DNA of 64,000 nucleotides, taken from NCEH01 sp043195135. GTDB taxonomy: Bacteria > Pseudomonadota > Alphaproteobacteria > Rhizobiales > Xanthobacteraceae. Numbering within the stretch: the stretch's first letter is position 1; the number at the start of each line of letters is the position of its first letter. The stretch lies in NCBI RefSeq assembly GCF_043195135.1, contig NZ_JBAFWP010000005.1; one strand, given 5' to 3'. Positions 41,836 to 50,443 of the stretch are shown here, piece by piece. Under the pieces are notes generated by a model. It was not told where the DNA came from. It ran no database searches and saw only the letters and a program-made list of their open reading frames with translations. A program made the position numbers and the translations under genes.

Positions 41836-43488
41836 ATGCCGGGCGCCATCGAACCGAGCACCATGATGCTCATGCGTCGCTACAGCCTGTTCGGGCTGGT
41901 TTCGGGCCTTGCCCTGCTCAGCCTGATTTTGTCCTTCACCTCGCACCCGGCATGGCTGTTCGTCTTCTGCGTGCTGTTTCCGCTGGTGCTGGTGGGCGTG
42001 TTCGACGTGTTGCAGCCGCATCATTCGCTGCTGCGCAATTATCCCGTGATCGGCAGCGTGCGCTGGATCTTCGAGGCGCTGCGCCCCTATCTGCGGCAAT
42101 ATATCGTCGAGGACGATCTGGAGGGGCATCCCTACAATCGAAACGTGCGCAGCCTGGTCTATGCCCGCGCCAAGGGCGAGGAGGATCGCCAGCCCTTCGG
42201 CACCGAGATCGACACCCAGGCGCCGCAATATGAATGGATGACCCATTCGCTGGCGCCGACGCCGGTGGCGAAGGAACCGTTCCGCGTGCAGGTGGGCGGC
42301 AAGGAGTGCACCAAGCCCTACGCCGCCGCGACGCTCAACATTTCCGCCATGAGCTTCGGCTCGCTCGGACACAATGCCATCGAGGCGCTCAATCTCGGCG
42401 CCAAGCAGGGCGGCTTCTATCACGACACCGGCGAGGGCGGGCTGTCCCCCTATCACCGCATCCACGGCGGCGACATCGTCTGGGAACTGGGCTCGGGCTA
42501 TTTCGGCTGCCGCAACCGGGATGGCTCCTTCTGCCCCGAGCGGTTCGCCGAAAAGGCCGCCGACCCGCAGGTGAAGATGGTGGAGATCAAGCTCTCCCAG
42601 GGCGCGAAGCCCGGCCATGGCGGCGTTCTGCCGGCCGCCAAGGTAACGCCGGAGATCGCCGAGATCCGCGGCATCCCGCTGGGCGAGGATTGCATCTCGC
42701 CCTCGCGCCATCCGGCCTTCGCCACCCCGGCGCAGATGATGGACTTCGTCGCCCAGCTGCGCGAGCTGTCCGGCGGCAAGCCGGTGGGCATCAAGCTGTG
42801 CGTCGGCCACCCGAGCGAGACCTTCGCCATCGTCAAGGCCATGCTGAAAACCGGCATCGCCCCGGATTTCGTGGTGGTGGACGGCTCGGAGGGCGGCACC
42901 GGCGCGGCGCCGCAGGAACTCGCCGACCATATGGGCATGCCGCTGCGCGAGGGGCTCATCCTCATGCGCAACGCCCTGGTGGGCACCGGGCTGCGCGACC
43001 AGGTGCGGCTCGCCGCAGCCGGCAAGGTCACCTCCGGCTTCGGCATGGCGGCCAACATGGCAGTGGGCGCCGACTGGTGCAACGCCGCCCGCGCCTTCAT
43101 GTTCTCGCTCGGCTGCGTCATGTCCATGCGCTGCCACACCGGCCAGTGCCCCACCGGCATCACCACCAACGATCCCCACCTTCAGCGCGGCCTCGTGGTG
43201 GAGGAGAAGGCGAAGCGGGTGGCGAGCTTCCAGCATCACACCGTGGAAGCACTGGCCGACCTGGTCGCGGCCGCCGGGCTCCATCATCCGAACGAGCTGC
43301 TGCCGCACCATATCTGGCATCGCGTCACCCCGGTGCAGGTGCAGCCGCTGGACCGGCTCTATCCCTTCGTCTCCTCCGGCGTGCTCAACGAGGCGCCGGA
43401 AGATACCCCCTATGCCGCGGAATGGCGGGCCGCCGATGCGGACAGCTTCGCGCCCCGCACCACCGTCGGGCCGCGCCGCGCGGCGTGA
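41836..43488 (+). CDS. Membrane-anchored FMN-binding glutamate-synthase-domain protein
   Basis: A 550-aa protein with two N-terminal TM helices (residues about 17-55) followed by the FMN/Fe-S domain of glutamate synthase large subunit. The domain shows ISAMSFGSLGHNAIEALNLG, GEGGLSPYH, KLSQGAKPGHGGVLP, VVVDGSEGGTGAAPQELADH, and a Cys cluster MRCHTGQCPTGI for an iron-sulfur centre. It lacks the glutaminase domain, so it is not a classical GltB; such stand-alone forms have poorly defined roles. The start follows a run of nine G and GAGACTC. Confidence 0.87.
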   Translation: MPGAIEPSTMMLMRRYSLFGLVSGLALLSLILSFTSHPAWLFVFCVLFPLVLVGVFDVLQPHHSLLRNYPVIGSVRWIFEALRPYLRQYIVEDDLEGHPYNRNVRSLVYARAKGEEDRQPFGTEIDTQAPQYEWMTHSLAPTPVAKEPFRVQVGGKECTKPYAAATLNISAMSFGSLGHNAIEALNLGAKQGGFYHDTGEGGLSPYHRIHGGDIVWELGSGYFGCRNRDGSFCPERFAEKAADPQVKMVEIKLSQGAKPGHGGVLPAAKVTPEIAEIRGIPLGEDCISPSRHPAFATPAQMMDFVAQLRELSGGKPVGIKLCVGHPSETFAIVKAMLKTGIAPDFVVVDGSEGGTGAAPQELADHMGMPLREGLILMRNALVGTGLRDQVRLAAAGKVTSGFGMAANMAVGADWCNAARAFMFSLGCVMSMRCHTGQCPTGITTNDPHLQRGLVVEEKAKRVASFQHHTVEALADLVAAAGLHHPNELLPHHIWHRVTPVQVQPLDRLYPFVSSGVLNEAPEDTPYAAEWRAADADSFAPRTTVGPRRAA

Positions 43489-43686
43489 GCTTTCCCAAGG
43501 CGGGGCGCGCCGGTTCTCGCCCGCCCCGCCTCTCCTCCACCGCCCGTCCCCGCGTGCCGCCCGCGCCGCCCACCCGTCGGCGCGCGCCACCTTGCGGCAG
43601 CGCGACATGCTGCCCATATGGAGAGGCGTCGGGGTGCCTCATGGGGTCCCGATGGATGCGGCCCGGATAGGGCGGCATCCGAACCG

Positions 43687-43710
43687 CAAAGTCGCTTGAT
43701 AAGGACTTTG
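43687..43710 (+). promoter_or_regulatory. Candidate RNA thermometer hairpin before hsp20
   Basis: CAAAGTC (43687-43693) can pair with GACTTTG (43704-43710), with a 10-nt loop that includes part of the AAGGA Shine-Dalgarno sequence, 4 nt before the hsp20 ATG. Small heat-shock genes of rhizobia often carry ROSE-type thermometers here; this one is too short to call ROSE. Confidence 0.4.
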
Positions 43711-43714
43711 GCTT

Positions 43715-44143
43715 ATGTCGCGGATCTCTTCATTGTCGAACCCCTTCCTTCTGGGATTCGACGAGGTCGAGCGGGTGCTCGATCGGGTGACCAAGGGGGC
43801 CGAAGGCTATCCTCCCTACAATGTGGAGAGGATCGATTCGTCCACCGGCGCGCCGCTGCGGCTGCGGATCACGCTCGCCGTCGCGGGGTTTACCGTCGAA
43901 CAGCTCGACGTCACCCTTGAGGAGAAGGAACTGACCATTCGCGGCCGCCAGGTCGAGGATGGGGAAGACCGGATCTACCTGCACAGGGGGATCGCGGCCC
44001 GTCAGTTCCAGCGCACGTTCGTTCTGGCCGAGGGCATGAATGTGCTCGGCGCCGAACTGCGCAACGGACTTCTGTCCATCGATCTCGTCCGCCCGGAACC
44101 GACCCGGCAGGCCAAGCGCATCGACATCGTCGCCCGACCGTGA
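43715..44143 (+). CDS. Small heat-shock protein, Hsp20 family
   Basis: A 142-aa alpha-crystallin-type chaperone. N-terminus MSRISSLSNPFLLGFDEVER; core LRITLAVAGFTVEQLDVTLE and ELTIRGRQ; late GLLSIDLVRPEP in place of the usual GVLTI strand motif. It holds unfolding proteins during heat shock. The 5' leader can fold over the ribosome-binding site. It is followed by a DUF1150 gene, its usual neighbour in Alphaproteobacteria. Confidence 0.92.
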   Translation: MSRISSLSNPFLLGFDEVERVLDRVTKGAEGYPPYNVERIDSSTGAPLRLRITLAVAGFTVEQLDVTLEEKELTIRGRQVEDGEDRIYLHRGIAARQFQRTFVLAEGMNVLGAELRNGLLSIDLVRPEPTRQAKRIDIVARP

Positions 44144-44144
44144 A

Positions 44145-44169
44145 GGAACGGAAGGGATAGGTCGGCGTT
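44145..44169 (+). promoter_or_regulatory. EcfG-type promoter of the DUF1150 gene
   Basis: GGAAC (44145-44149), a 16-bp spacer and CGTT (44166-44169), exact consensus, one base after the hsp20 stop codon and 23 bp before the DUF1150 ATG. It separates DUF1150 expression from hsp20. Confidence 0.75.
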
Positions 44170-44191
44170 GCGGAATGGAGAGGTTGAGAAA

Positions 44192-44461
44192 ATGATTGAG
44201 AAGAGCACCACGGACACCGCCATCACGCCCATCAGTCCGGAAGCCCTCGCGGGCCTGGGCGGCGGCGAGATCGCCTATTTGCGCACCATCCGGTCGGAAG
44301 ACGTGCCGCGCCTGTTCCCCCAGGCGCCGCAGATCGCGCCGGGGCTGACCCTGTTCACCCTGCACGCCGCCGATGGCACGCCCATCATGCTCACCGACAG
44401 CCGGGAAGCCGCGCTCGCCAATGCCAGCGAGCACGCTCTGGTGACGGTTTCGGTGCATTGA
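44192..44461 (+). CDS. DUF1150 family protein
   Basis: An 89-aa protein; the GGGEIAYLRTIRSEDVPRLF and FTLHAADGTPIMLTDSREAA segments match DUF1150, an alphaproteobacterial family nearly always next to Hsp20. Function unknown, presumed chaperone-associated. The ATG at 44192 gives MIEKSTTD. It has its own EcfG promoter besides possible read-through from hsp20. Confidence 0.85.
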   Translation: MIEKSTTDTAITPISPEALAGLGGGEIAYLRTIRSEDVPRLFPQAPQIAPGLTLFTLHAADGTPIMLTDSREAALANASEHALVTVSVH

Positions 44462-44641
44462 ACGTCCAGGAAGCGCCGCGCCTGCGGGCGCGGCTGCTTG
44501 CGGGAGCGGCTGCCTGGGTCGACGCCGGCTCCATGCGGCTAAGCTCCATGCGGCTAAAAGATGTCACTTCCCCTGCGTGAAAAGCGCATGCGGCGCCCGT
44601 TCCCGGCCGCCTCACTTTCCATCCTCGAAGATCTGAGCGCC

Positions 44642-45106
44642 TCAGGCCGCGTCGGACGCCGATGCGGCGGTGAGCAGCGTGTGGATCGAGCGCGCATCGC
44701 GCGAGGCGCGCAGCTTTTCGGCGATCTCCGGATCTCGCAGCATGCGCGCGACCCGGGCCAGGGCTTTGAGATGGTCCGCTCCCGCCGCTTCGGGCGCCAG
44801 GAGCAGGAACACCAGATCCACCGGCTCGCCGTCGAGCGCTTCGAAGTCGATCGGCTTTTCCAGACGCGCGAAGGCGCCGAACAGCTTGTCGAGCTTCGGC
44901 AGCTTCCCGTGCGGAATGGCGATGCCGCTCCCGACGCCGGTGGATCCGAGACGCTCGCGTTGCAGGAGCGTCTCGAATATCTCCCGGGCATCGCGGTTGA
45001 TGAGCACCGCGGCATGCTGGGCAAGCTCCTGGAGAGCCTGCTTCTTGCTGCTCGCCCTCAAGGACGGGAAAACCGCATCAGGGGCGAGAAGATCGGCGAG
45101 AGGCAT
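44642..45106 (-). CDS. ptsN: PTS IIA-like nitrogen-regulatory protein PtsN
   Basis: A 154-aa EIIA(Fru)-type domain with the phospho-acceptor His66 in GSGIAIPHGKLP, and VFLLLAPEAAGADHLKALAR typical of PtsN. It is the last protein of the nitrogen PTS chain (PtsP-PtsO-PtsN) and controls potassium, nitrogen and carbon functions by binding partners. It lies 80 bp after hpf on the same strand, as in most Alphaproteobacteria, but rpoN is not upstream here. Confidence 0.92.
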   Translation of the reverse strand: MPLADLLAPDAVFPSLRASSKKQALQELAQHAAVLINRDAREIFETLLQRERLGSTGVGSGIAIPHGKLPKLDKLFGAFARLEKPIDFEALDGEPVDLVFLLLAPEAAGADHLKALARVARMLRDPEIAEKLRASRDARSIHTLLTAASASDAA

Positions 45107-45186
45107 AGGTTGAAAATCCCTGGCGACTGGCGGCCGGGGTGGGCTCCGAGAACGCGAGGGACGCTATTCCCAAGCCCAGGTGCCGG

Positions 45187-45783
45187 TCAATGGGTTTCCT
45201 CAAGGGCGAAGGCCGAGGGATCGATCCAGCCCACATGCCCGTCCGGCCTGCGGTAGACCACACTCATCCGCCCGTGGTTGGCATGGCGAAAGACAACCAC
45301 GGATGCCCCGGTAATCTCAAGCTCAACCACCGCATCGCGCACCGAAAGACTGCGCAGCTTGGTGACCTGCTCGGCGACGACGGTGGGGCTCCAGCCCTCG
45401 ATTTCCTCGTCGGTCTCAATGTCGGGAGTGGACAGCACGTAGCTCTGGGCGCTCATATCCTCGCCCTTGAGATCGCCATTGCCGTGGCCGTGCTTGTCCT
45501 TGAGGCGCTGCTTGTAGCGGCGCAGCCGCTTTTCCACCTTGTCGACGGCGGCATCGGCGCAGGAATTCGCGTCATGCGCGTTTCCGTGGGCCTGGAGATT
45601 GACGCCGGAATCGAGGTGCAGCATGCACTCGGAGCGATATCCGGACCCATCGCGGGCAACGGTGACATGGCCAGACCAGCCGCCGTCGAAATATTTCCCG
45701 ATCACCTCGGAAATCCGGTCCGACAAGCGGGTCCGGAGGGCCTCTCCGATGTCGATATTCTTACCCGAGACACGTAGAGCCAT
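45187..45783 (-). CDS. hpf: Ribosome hibernation promoting factor, long form
   Basis: A 198-aa long HPF. N-terminal RaiA domain (VSGKNIDIGEALRTRLSDRI, GYRSECMLHLDSG, DKVEKRLRRYKQRLKD), a linker, and the C-terminal dimerisation domain (SVRDAVVELEITGASVVVFR, VVYRRPDGHVGWIDP). It pairs 70S ribosomes into inactive 100S dimers in starved cells. The ATG is at 45783. The gene is followed by ptsN. Confidence 0.93.
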   Translation of the reverse strand: MALRVSGKNIDIGEALRTRLSDRISEVIGKYFDGGWSGHVTVARDGSGYRSECMLHLDSGVNLQAHGNAHDANSCADAAVDKVEKRLRRYKQRLKDKHGHGNGDLKGEDMSAQSYVLSTPDIETDEEIEGWSPTVVAEQVTKLRSLSVRDAVVELEITGASVVVFRHANHGRMSVVYRRPDGHVGWIDPSAFALEETH

Positions 45784-46142
45784 GCGATTTGATCCTCTTT
45801 GAGACCAGAGGCGAAGCGTTTCTCCACCCCTTGTCTCTGTTCTTGCAAACCGGCCGGCTTAACAGTGGTAGGAGCGCTTTAGCCAACTGTCAACGCTGCG
45901 CATTGCCTTGCGGGTTCCCCAGAGAAATGCGGATTTCGCTGCCGCGTGCGGGCCGACCGGCAGAATCCTCGCCCGCCAACCTGTTTCGACGCTTGCGCCC
46001 CGCCGGCCGCGCCCACAGCTATTTGTTGCCATGGGCCCGGCCGCAAGGCCGGCGGCGCGGAAGCGGGATCGCATCCCGCAAAACAGAACACCCCCGGCAG
46101 GGGTCTGCCGAGGGTGTGAAAGCGTCGCGAAAGAGGCTGCGA
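45784..46142. other. Intergenic region between typA and hpf (359 bp)
   Basis: No gene is seen. It carries the typA terminator (46079-46117) and an AT-richer patch near 45840-45890 that should hold the hpf promoter. A GTTCC/AACG pair here has a 19-bp spacer, so it is not an EcfG promoter. Confidence 0.55.
46079..46117 (-). terminator. Terminator of typA
   Basis: Minus strand hairpin with ACACCCTCGGCAG pairing with CTGCCGGGGGTGT around ACCC, followed by TCTGTTTT. Confidence 0.8.
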
Positions 46143-47969
<1,827 letters not shown>

Positions 47970-48095
47970 AAGATTCTCAAACACCAAAACGCGGGCCCGA
48001 TACCTCGGACCCGCTCCCGCGAATTTCGCGGTGCAAAATACACATGCGCCCGGCTAAAGCAATCCGGGGCGTCGCGAGCGGCGTCCGGCGCTGCG

Positions 48096-48338
48096 TCAGC
48101 CGTGCCGCAACTGGAACGCGCGCTGGATCTGCTCCGGCGTCATCACTGTGCCGTCGGGCTTGCGCAGCCACGCCAGTTCCCGGTTCGCCGGCGCCTGGGT
48201 GGCCGCAAATGCGATCGCGTCCTCCACGGTTTCAAAACCATAGGGCTCGGGCCAGCGGTCGGGTGCGTTCACCGAATGGGAGCTGGACCAGTATTGGAGT
48301 TTCACCGGCTTGTCGGTGCTCGCCGCCTGCGTGCTCAT
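48096..48338 (-). CDS. Conserved small hypothetical protein under EcfG control
   Basis: An 80-aa soluble protein with VKLQYWSSSHSVNAPDRWPE, GFETVEDAIAFAATQAP and LAWLRKPDGTVMTPEQI. I cannot place it in a named family. A GGAGG site precedes the ATG at 48338. An exact EcfG promoter lies 69 bp upstream, so it probably belongs to the general stress regulon although it lies 12 kb from the main cluster. Confidence 0.72.
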   Translation of the reverse strand: MSTQAASTDKPVKLQYWSSSHSVNAPDRWPEPYGFETVEDAIAFAATQAPANRELAWLRKPDGTVMTPEQIQRAFQLRHG

Positions 48339-48406
48339 GTGCCGCCTCCTGCCGTTCGCCGGAAGGCAAGGAAGCTCCGCCCTCCGGCAACACCCCCCGG
48401 CGGAAA

Positions 48407-48431
48407 AACGCGCGGGCGGGGCCGCAGTTCC
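48407..48431 (-). promoter_or_regulatory. EcfG-type promoter of the gene at 48338
   Basis: Minus strand GGAAC (48431-48427), a 16-bp spacer and CGTT (48410-48407), exact consensus. Confidence 0.75.
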
Positions 48432-48444
48432 CGGCGGACGATGT

Positions 48445-48532
48445 CCCCTTGCGCCGCGTCCCCCTTGCCGCGTCCCCTTTCCCGCGCGCCCCTTGCGCCG
48501 CGCGCCCCTTGCACCGCGCGCCCCTTGCCGCC
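48445..48532. repeat. Tandem repeat of a CCCCTTGCGCCGCGCG-like unit
   Basis: Six units of 14-16 bp, each beginning CCCCTT or CCCTTT and ending near CGCGTC or CGCGCG, run up to 44 bp before the channel gene. They are imperfect, with no spacer structure, so this is a minisatellite-like repeat and not CRISPR. Confidence 0.75.
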
Positions 48533-48576
48533 ATGAGAAGACAAGGGGCGTGCGCGCCCGGGCGGCGGGCGCGGCA

Positions 48577-49074
48577 ATGTCGGGCGAACTCTTCATCGGA
48601 TTGCTGATCAGCCTCGTGAACGTGGCGATCCAGGCGCTCGCCAGCGTGGGCCTGGTCACGGTGATGCGCCACCTCACCCACGGCCGGCATTTCCGGCGCC
48701 GCTACATCACGCTCCAATTGGGCATGGTGGTCACGGGCTCCCTCCTCACGCTGACCCATCTGCTCCAGGTGGGCGTGTGGGCGCTCGCCTATCAGGCACT
48801 CCACGCGGTGAAGAACGCGGACGACGCCTATTATCTGGCGTTCGTCAATTTCACGACGCTTGGCTATGGCGACATCCTGCCCACCTACGACTGGCGGCTG
48901 CTCGGCCCGGTGACGGCCGCCAACGGCATGCTGATGTTCGGCTGGTCCACGGCCATCTTGTTCAGCGTGCTCACCCGCGCCGCCGATATGCTCGGCTTTC
49001 TCAGGGACCCTCATCTCCCACACGCGCCAGCAAAGCCTGCGCCGCCGCCGGAGCCCGAATCTTCGCCCCATTGA
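48577..49074 (+). CDS. Two-TM potassium channel
   Basis: A 165-aa protein with hydrophobic segments near residues 5-30, 45-70 and 100-135 around the K+ selectivity filter FTTLGYGDILP. It belongs to the Ion_trans_2 family and probably forms a tetramer. The C-terminus is short and Pro-rich with no RCK or cyclic-nucleotide domain. The ATG at 48577 is the first plausible start after the tandem repeat. Its last 74 bp overlap the end of the convergent DUF72 gene. Confidence 0.82.
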   Translation: MSGELFIGLLISLVNVAIQALASVGLVTVMRHLTHGRHFRRRYITLQLGMVVTGSLLTLTHLLQVGVWALAYQALHAVKNADDAYYLAFVNFTTLGYGDILPTYDWRLLGPVTAANGMLMFGWSTAILFSVLTRAADMLGFLRDPHLPHAPAKPAPPPEPESSPH

Positions 49075-49819
49075 TCATGTAGACGAAGACGTCGCGCGGG
49101 CCCTTGGCCGCGCCCGCAGCCTTCGCGGACGCCTTGCCAGCCAGGGGCTTCAGGTCCTTCGGCACCTTGCCGTCCGCCCAGCTTGCCGCCCGCGCCGCCC
49201 ACTGGTCGAGGGCCTTCGGCTCATAGCCGGTGTCCACCTCCTCCCGCGCGTCCTGAAGCCGGGCATAGACGAAATCCGCCGTGATATCGGGAATGGCCGG
49301 ATAGCCGGGCTTGTCGGCATAGATGATCGCCACCTTGTGCGTGGTGGCCAGTGCGACGAAATCCGCCGTGCAGAAGCTTTCGTGACGCACTTCCACCGCA
49401 TGGCGCAGCTTCACCCCGCCGACGCTCTGCGGAAGCAGGGCGAGGAAGGCGCCGAAATCCTCGGGATCGAAGGCCTTTGTGGGCGCGAATTGCCAGTTGA
49501 TGGGGCCGAGCTTCTCGCCCATCTCGGCGATGCCGCCCTCCACGAAGCGCGCGACGCTCTCGCCCGCCTCCGCCAGGACGCGCCGATGGGTGCAGAAGCG
49601 CGTCGCCTTAAGCGCGAACACGAATCCTTCCGGGACCTGGTCCGCCCAGCTCTTGTAGGTCTTGGGCGTCTGCCCGCGATAGAAGGTGCCGTTGATCTCG
49701 ATGGAGGTCACCGCCCGGCTGGCGAATTCCAACTCTTTCGCATGCTTGAGACCCTCGGGAAAAAACGTGCCCCGCCAGGGCTCGAACGTCCATCCCCCAA
49801 TGCCGACGCGAATGGCCAT
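49001..49819 (-). CDS. DUF72 family protein
   Basis: A 272-aa TIM-barrel-like DUF72 protein. It shows IRVGIGGWTFEPWRGTFFPE, AVTSIEINGTFYR, FVFALKATRFCTHRR, VEVRHESFCTADF and a late VFVYMINGAKIRAP. The last motif corresponds to the YxYFNN-type end of the family, here with NG instead of NN. Function unknown. The ATG at 49819 is clear. The 3' end overlaps the K+ channel gene by 74 bp on the other strand. Confidence 0.87.
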   Translation of the reverse strand: MAIRVGIGGWTFEPWRGTFFPEGLKHAKELEFASRAVTSIEINGTFYRGQTPKTYKSWADQVPEGFVFALKATRFCTHRRVLAEAGESVARFVEGGIAEMGEKLGPINWQFAPTKAFDPEDFGAFLALLPQSVGGVKLRHAVEVRHESFCTADFVALATTHKVAIIYADKPGYPAIPDITADFVYARLQDAREEVDTGYEPKALDQWAARAASWADGKVPKDLKPLAGKASAKAAGAAKGPRDVFVYMINGAKIRAPAAAQALLARVGDEGP

Positions 49820-49835
49820 GGCGCGTTCCTTTCTT

Positions 49836-50306
49836 TCAGATCAAGGGCAGGACGTTGGAATATTTCACCTGTTCCAGGGCGAAGGACGATTCGATGGAGG
49901 CGATGCCCTCGACCCGGGTGAGCTTCTGCTTCAGGAAGCGTTCATAGGATTCCAGATCCGCCACCACCACCCGCAAAAGGTAATCGCGCTGGCCGGTCAT
50001 GAGATAGCATTCCAGAACCTCGGGCCAATGGCGGATCGCGGCGGCGAAGGCATCGAGCGCGTCTTCCCGCTGGCGCTCCAGCTTCACCGAGACGAACACG
50101 CTCACGGGAAGACCGACCGCCCGCTGGTCCAGCACCGCCACATAGCGGGTGATCAGCCCCTCCTCCTCCAGGTGCCGCACGCGCCGCAGGCATGGTGAGG
50201 GCGACAGGCCCACCCGCGCCGCAAGTTCGGCGATGGTGATGCGCCCGTCTTCCTGGAGGGCGGACAGGATCTTGCGGTCGAGCAGGTCCATGGGCGCAGG
50301 TTTCAT
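49836..50306 (-). CDS. Lrp/AsnC family transcriptional regulator
   Basis: A 156-aa regulator with a winged HTH (DLLDRKILSALQEDGRITIA, LAARVGLSPSPCLRRVRHLE) and an AsnC effector domain (VSVFVSVKLERQRED, VLECYLMTGQRDYLLRVVVA). It likely responds to an amino acid. It is divergent from the 2-oxoacid dehydrogenase gene at 50444, the arrangement seen for mdeR-mdeB in Pseudomonas, and so is its probable regulator. Confidence 0.88.
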   Translation of the reverse strand: MKPAPMDLLDRKILSALQEDGRITIAELAARVGLSPSPCLRRVRHLEEEGLITRYVAVLDQRAVGLPVSVFVSVKLERQREDALDAFAAAIRHWPEVLECYLMTGQRDYLLRVVVADLESYERFLKQKLTRVEGIASIESSFALEQVKYSNVLPLI

Positions 50307-50443
50307 GCGTGGGAGGGCGATGGGACGACAGAATACGCCAAAGATCGACCCGCGCGAGCCTCAAATAGGCGATTTTCACCGCCCGTGGCGGCGTACTCTT
50401 AAGTCCTGGCTGCGCCGGTGCGGCGGCCCGAGGAGATGAGACC

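Noticed and set aside
40885..43617. A minus-strand open frame of 910 codons opposite the isomerase and FMN-protein genes
   Set aside because: It spans two recognisable plus-strand genes and their gap, and has no family features.
45893..45920. EcfG promoter for hpf
   Set aside because: The two half-sites are separated by 19 bp, outside the 16-17 bp range.
48445..48532. Possible CRISPR array
   Set aside because: The units are 14-16 bp, contiguous and without spacers; no cas genes are present.
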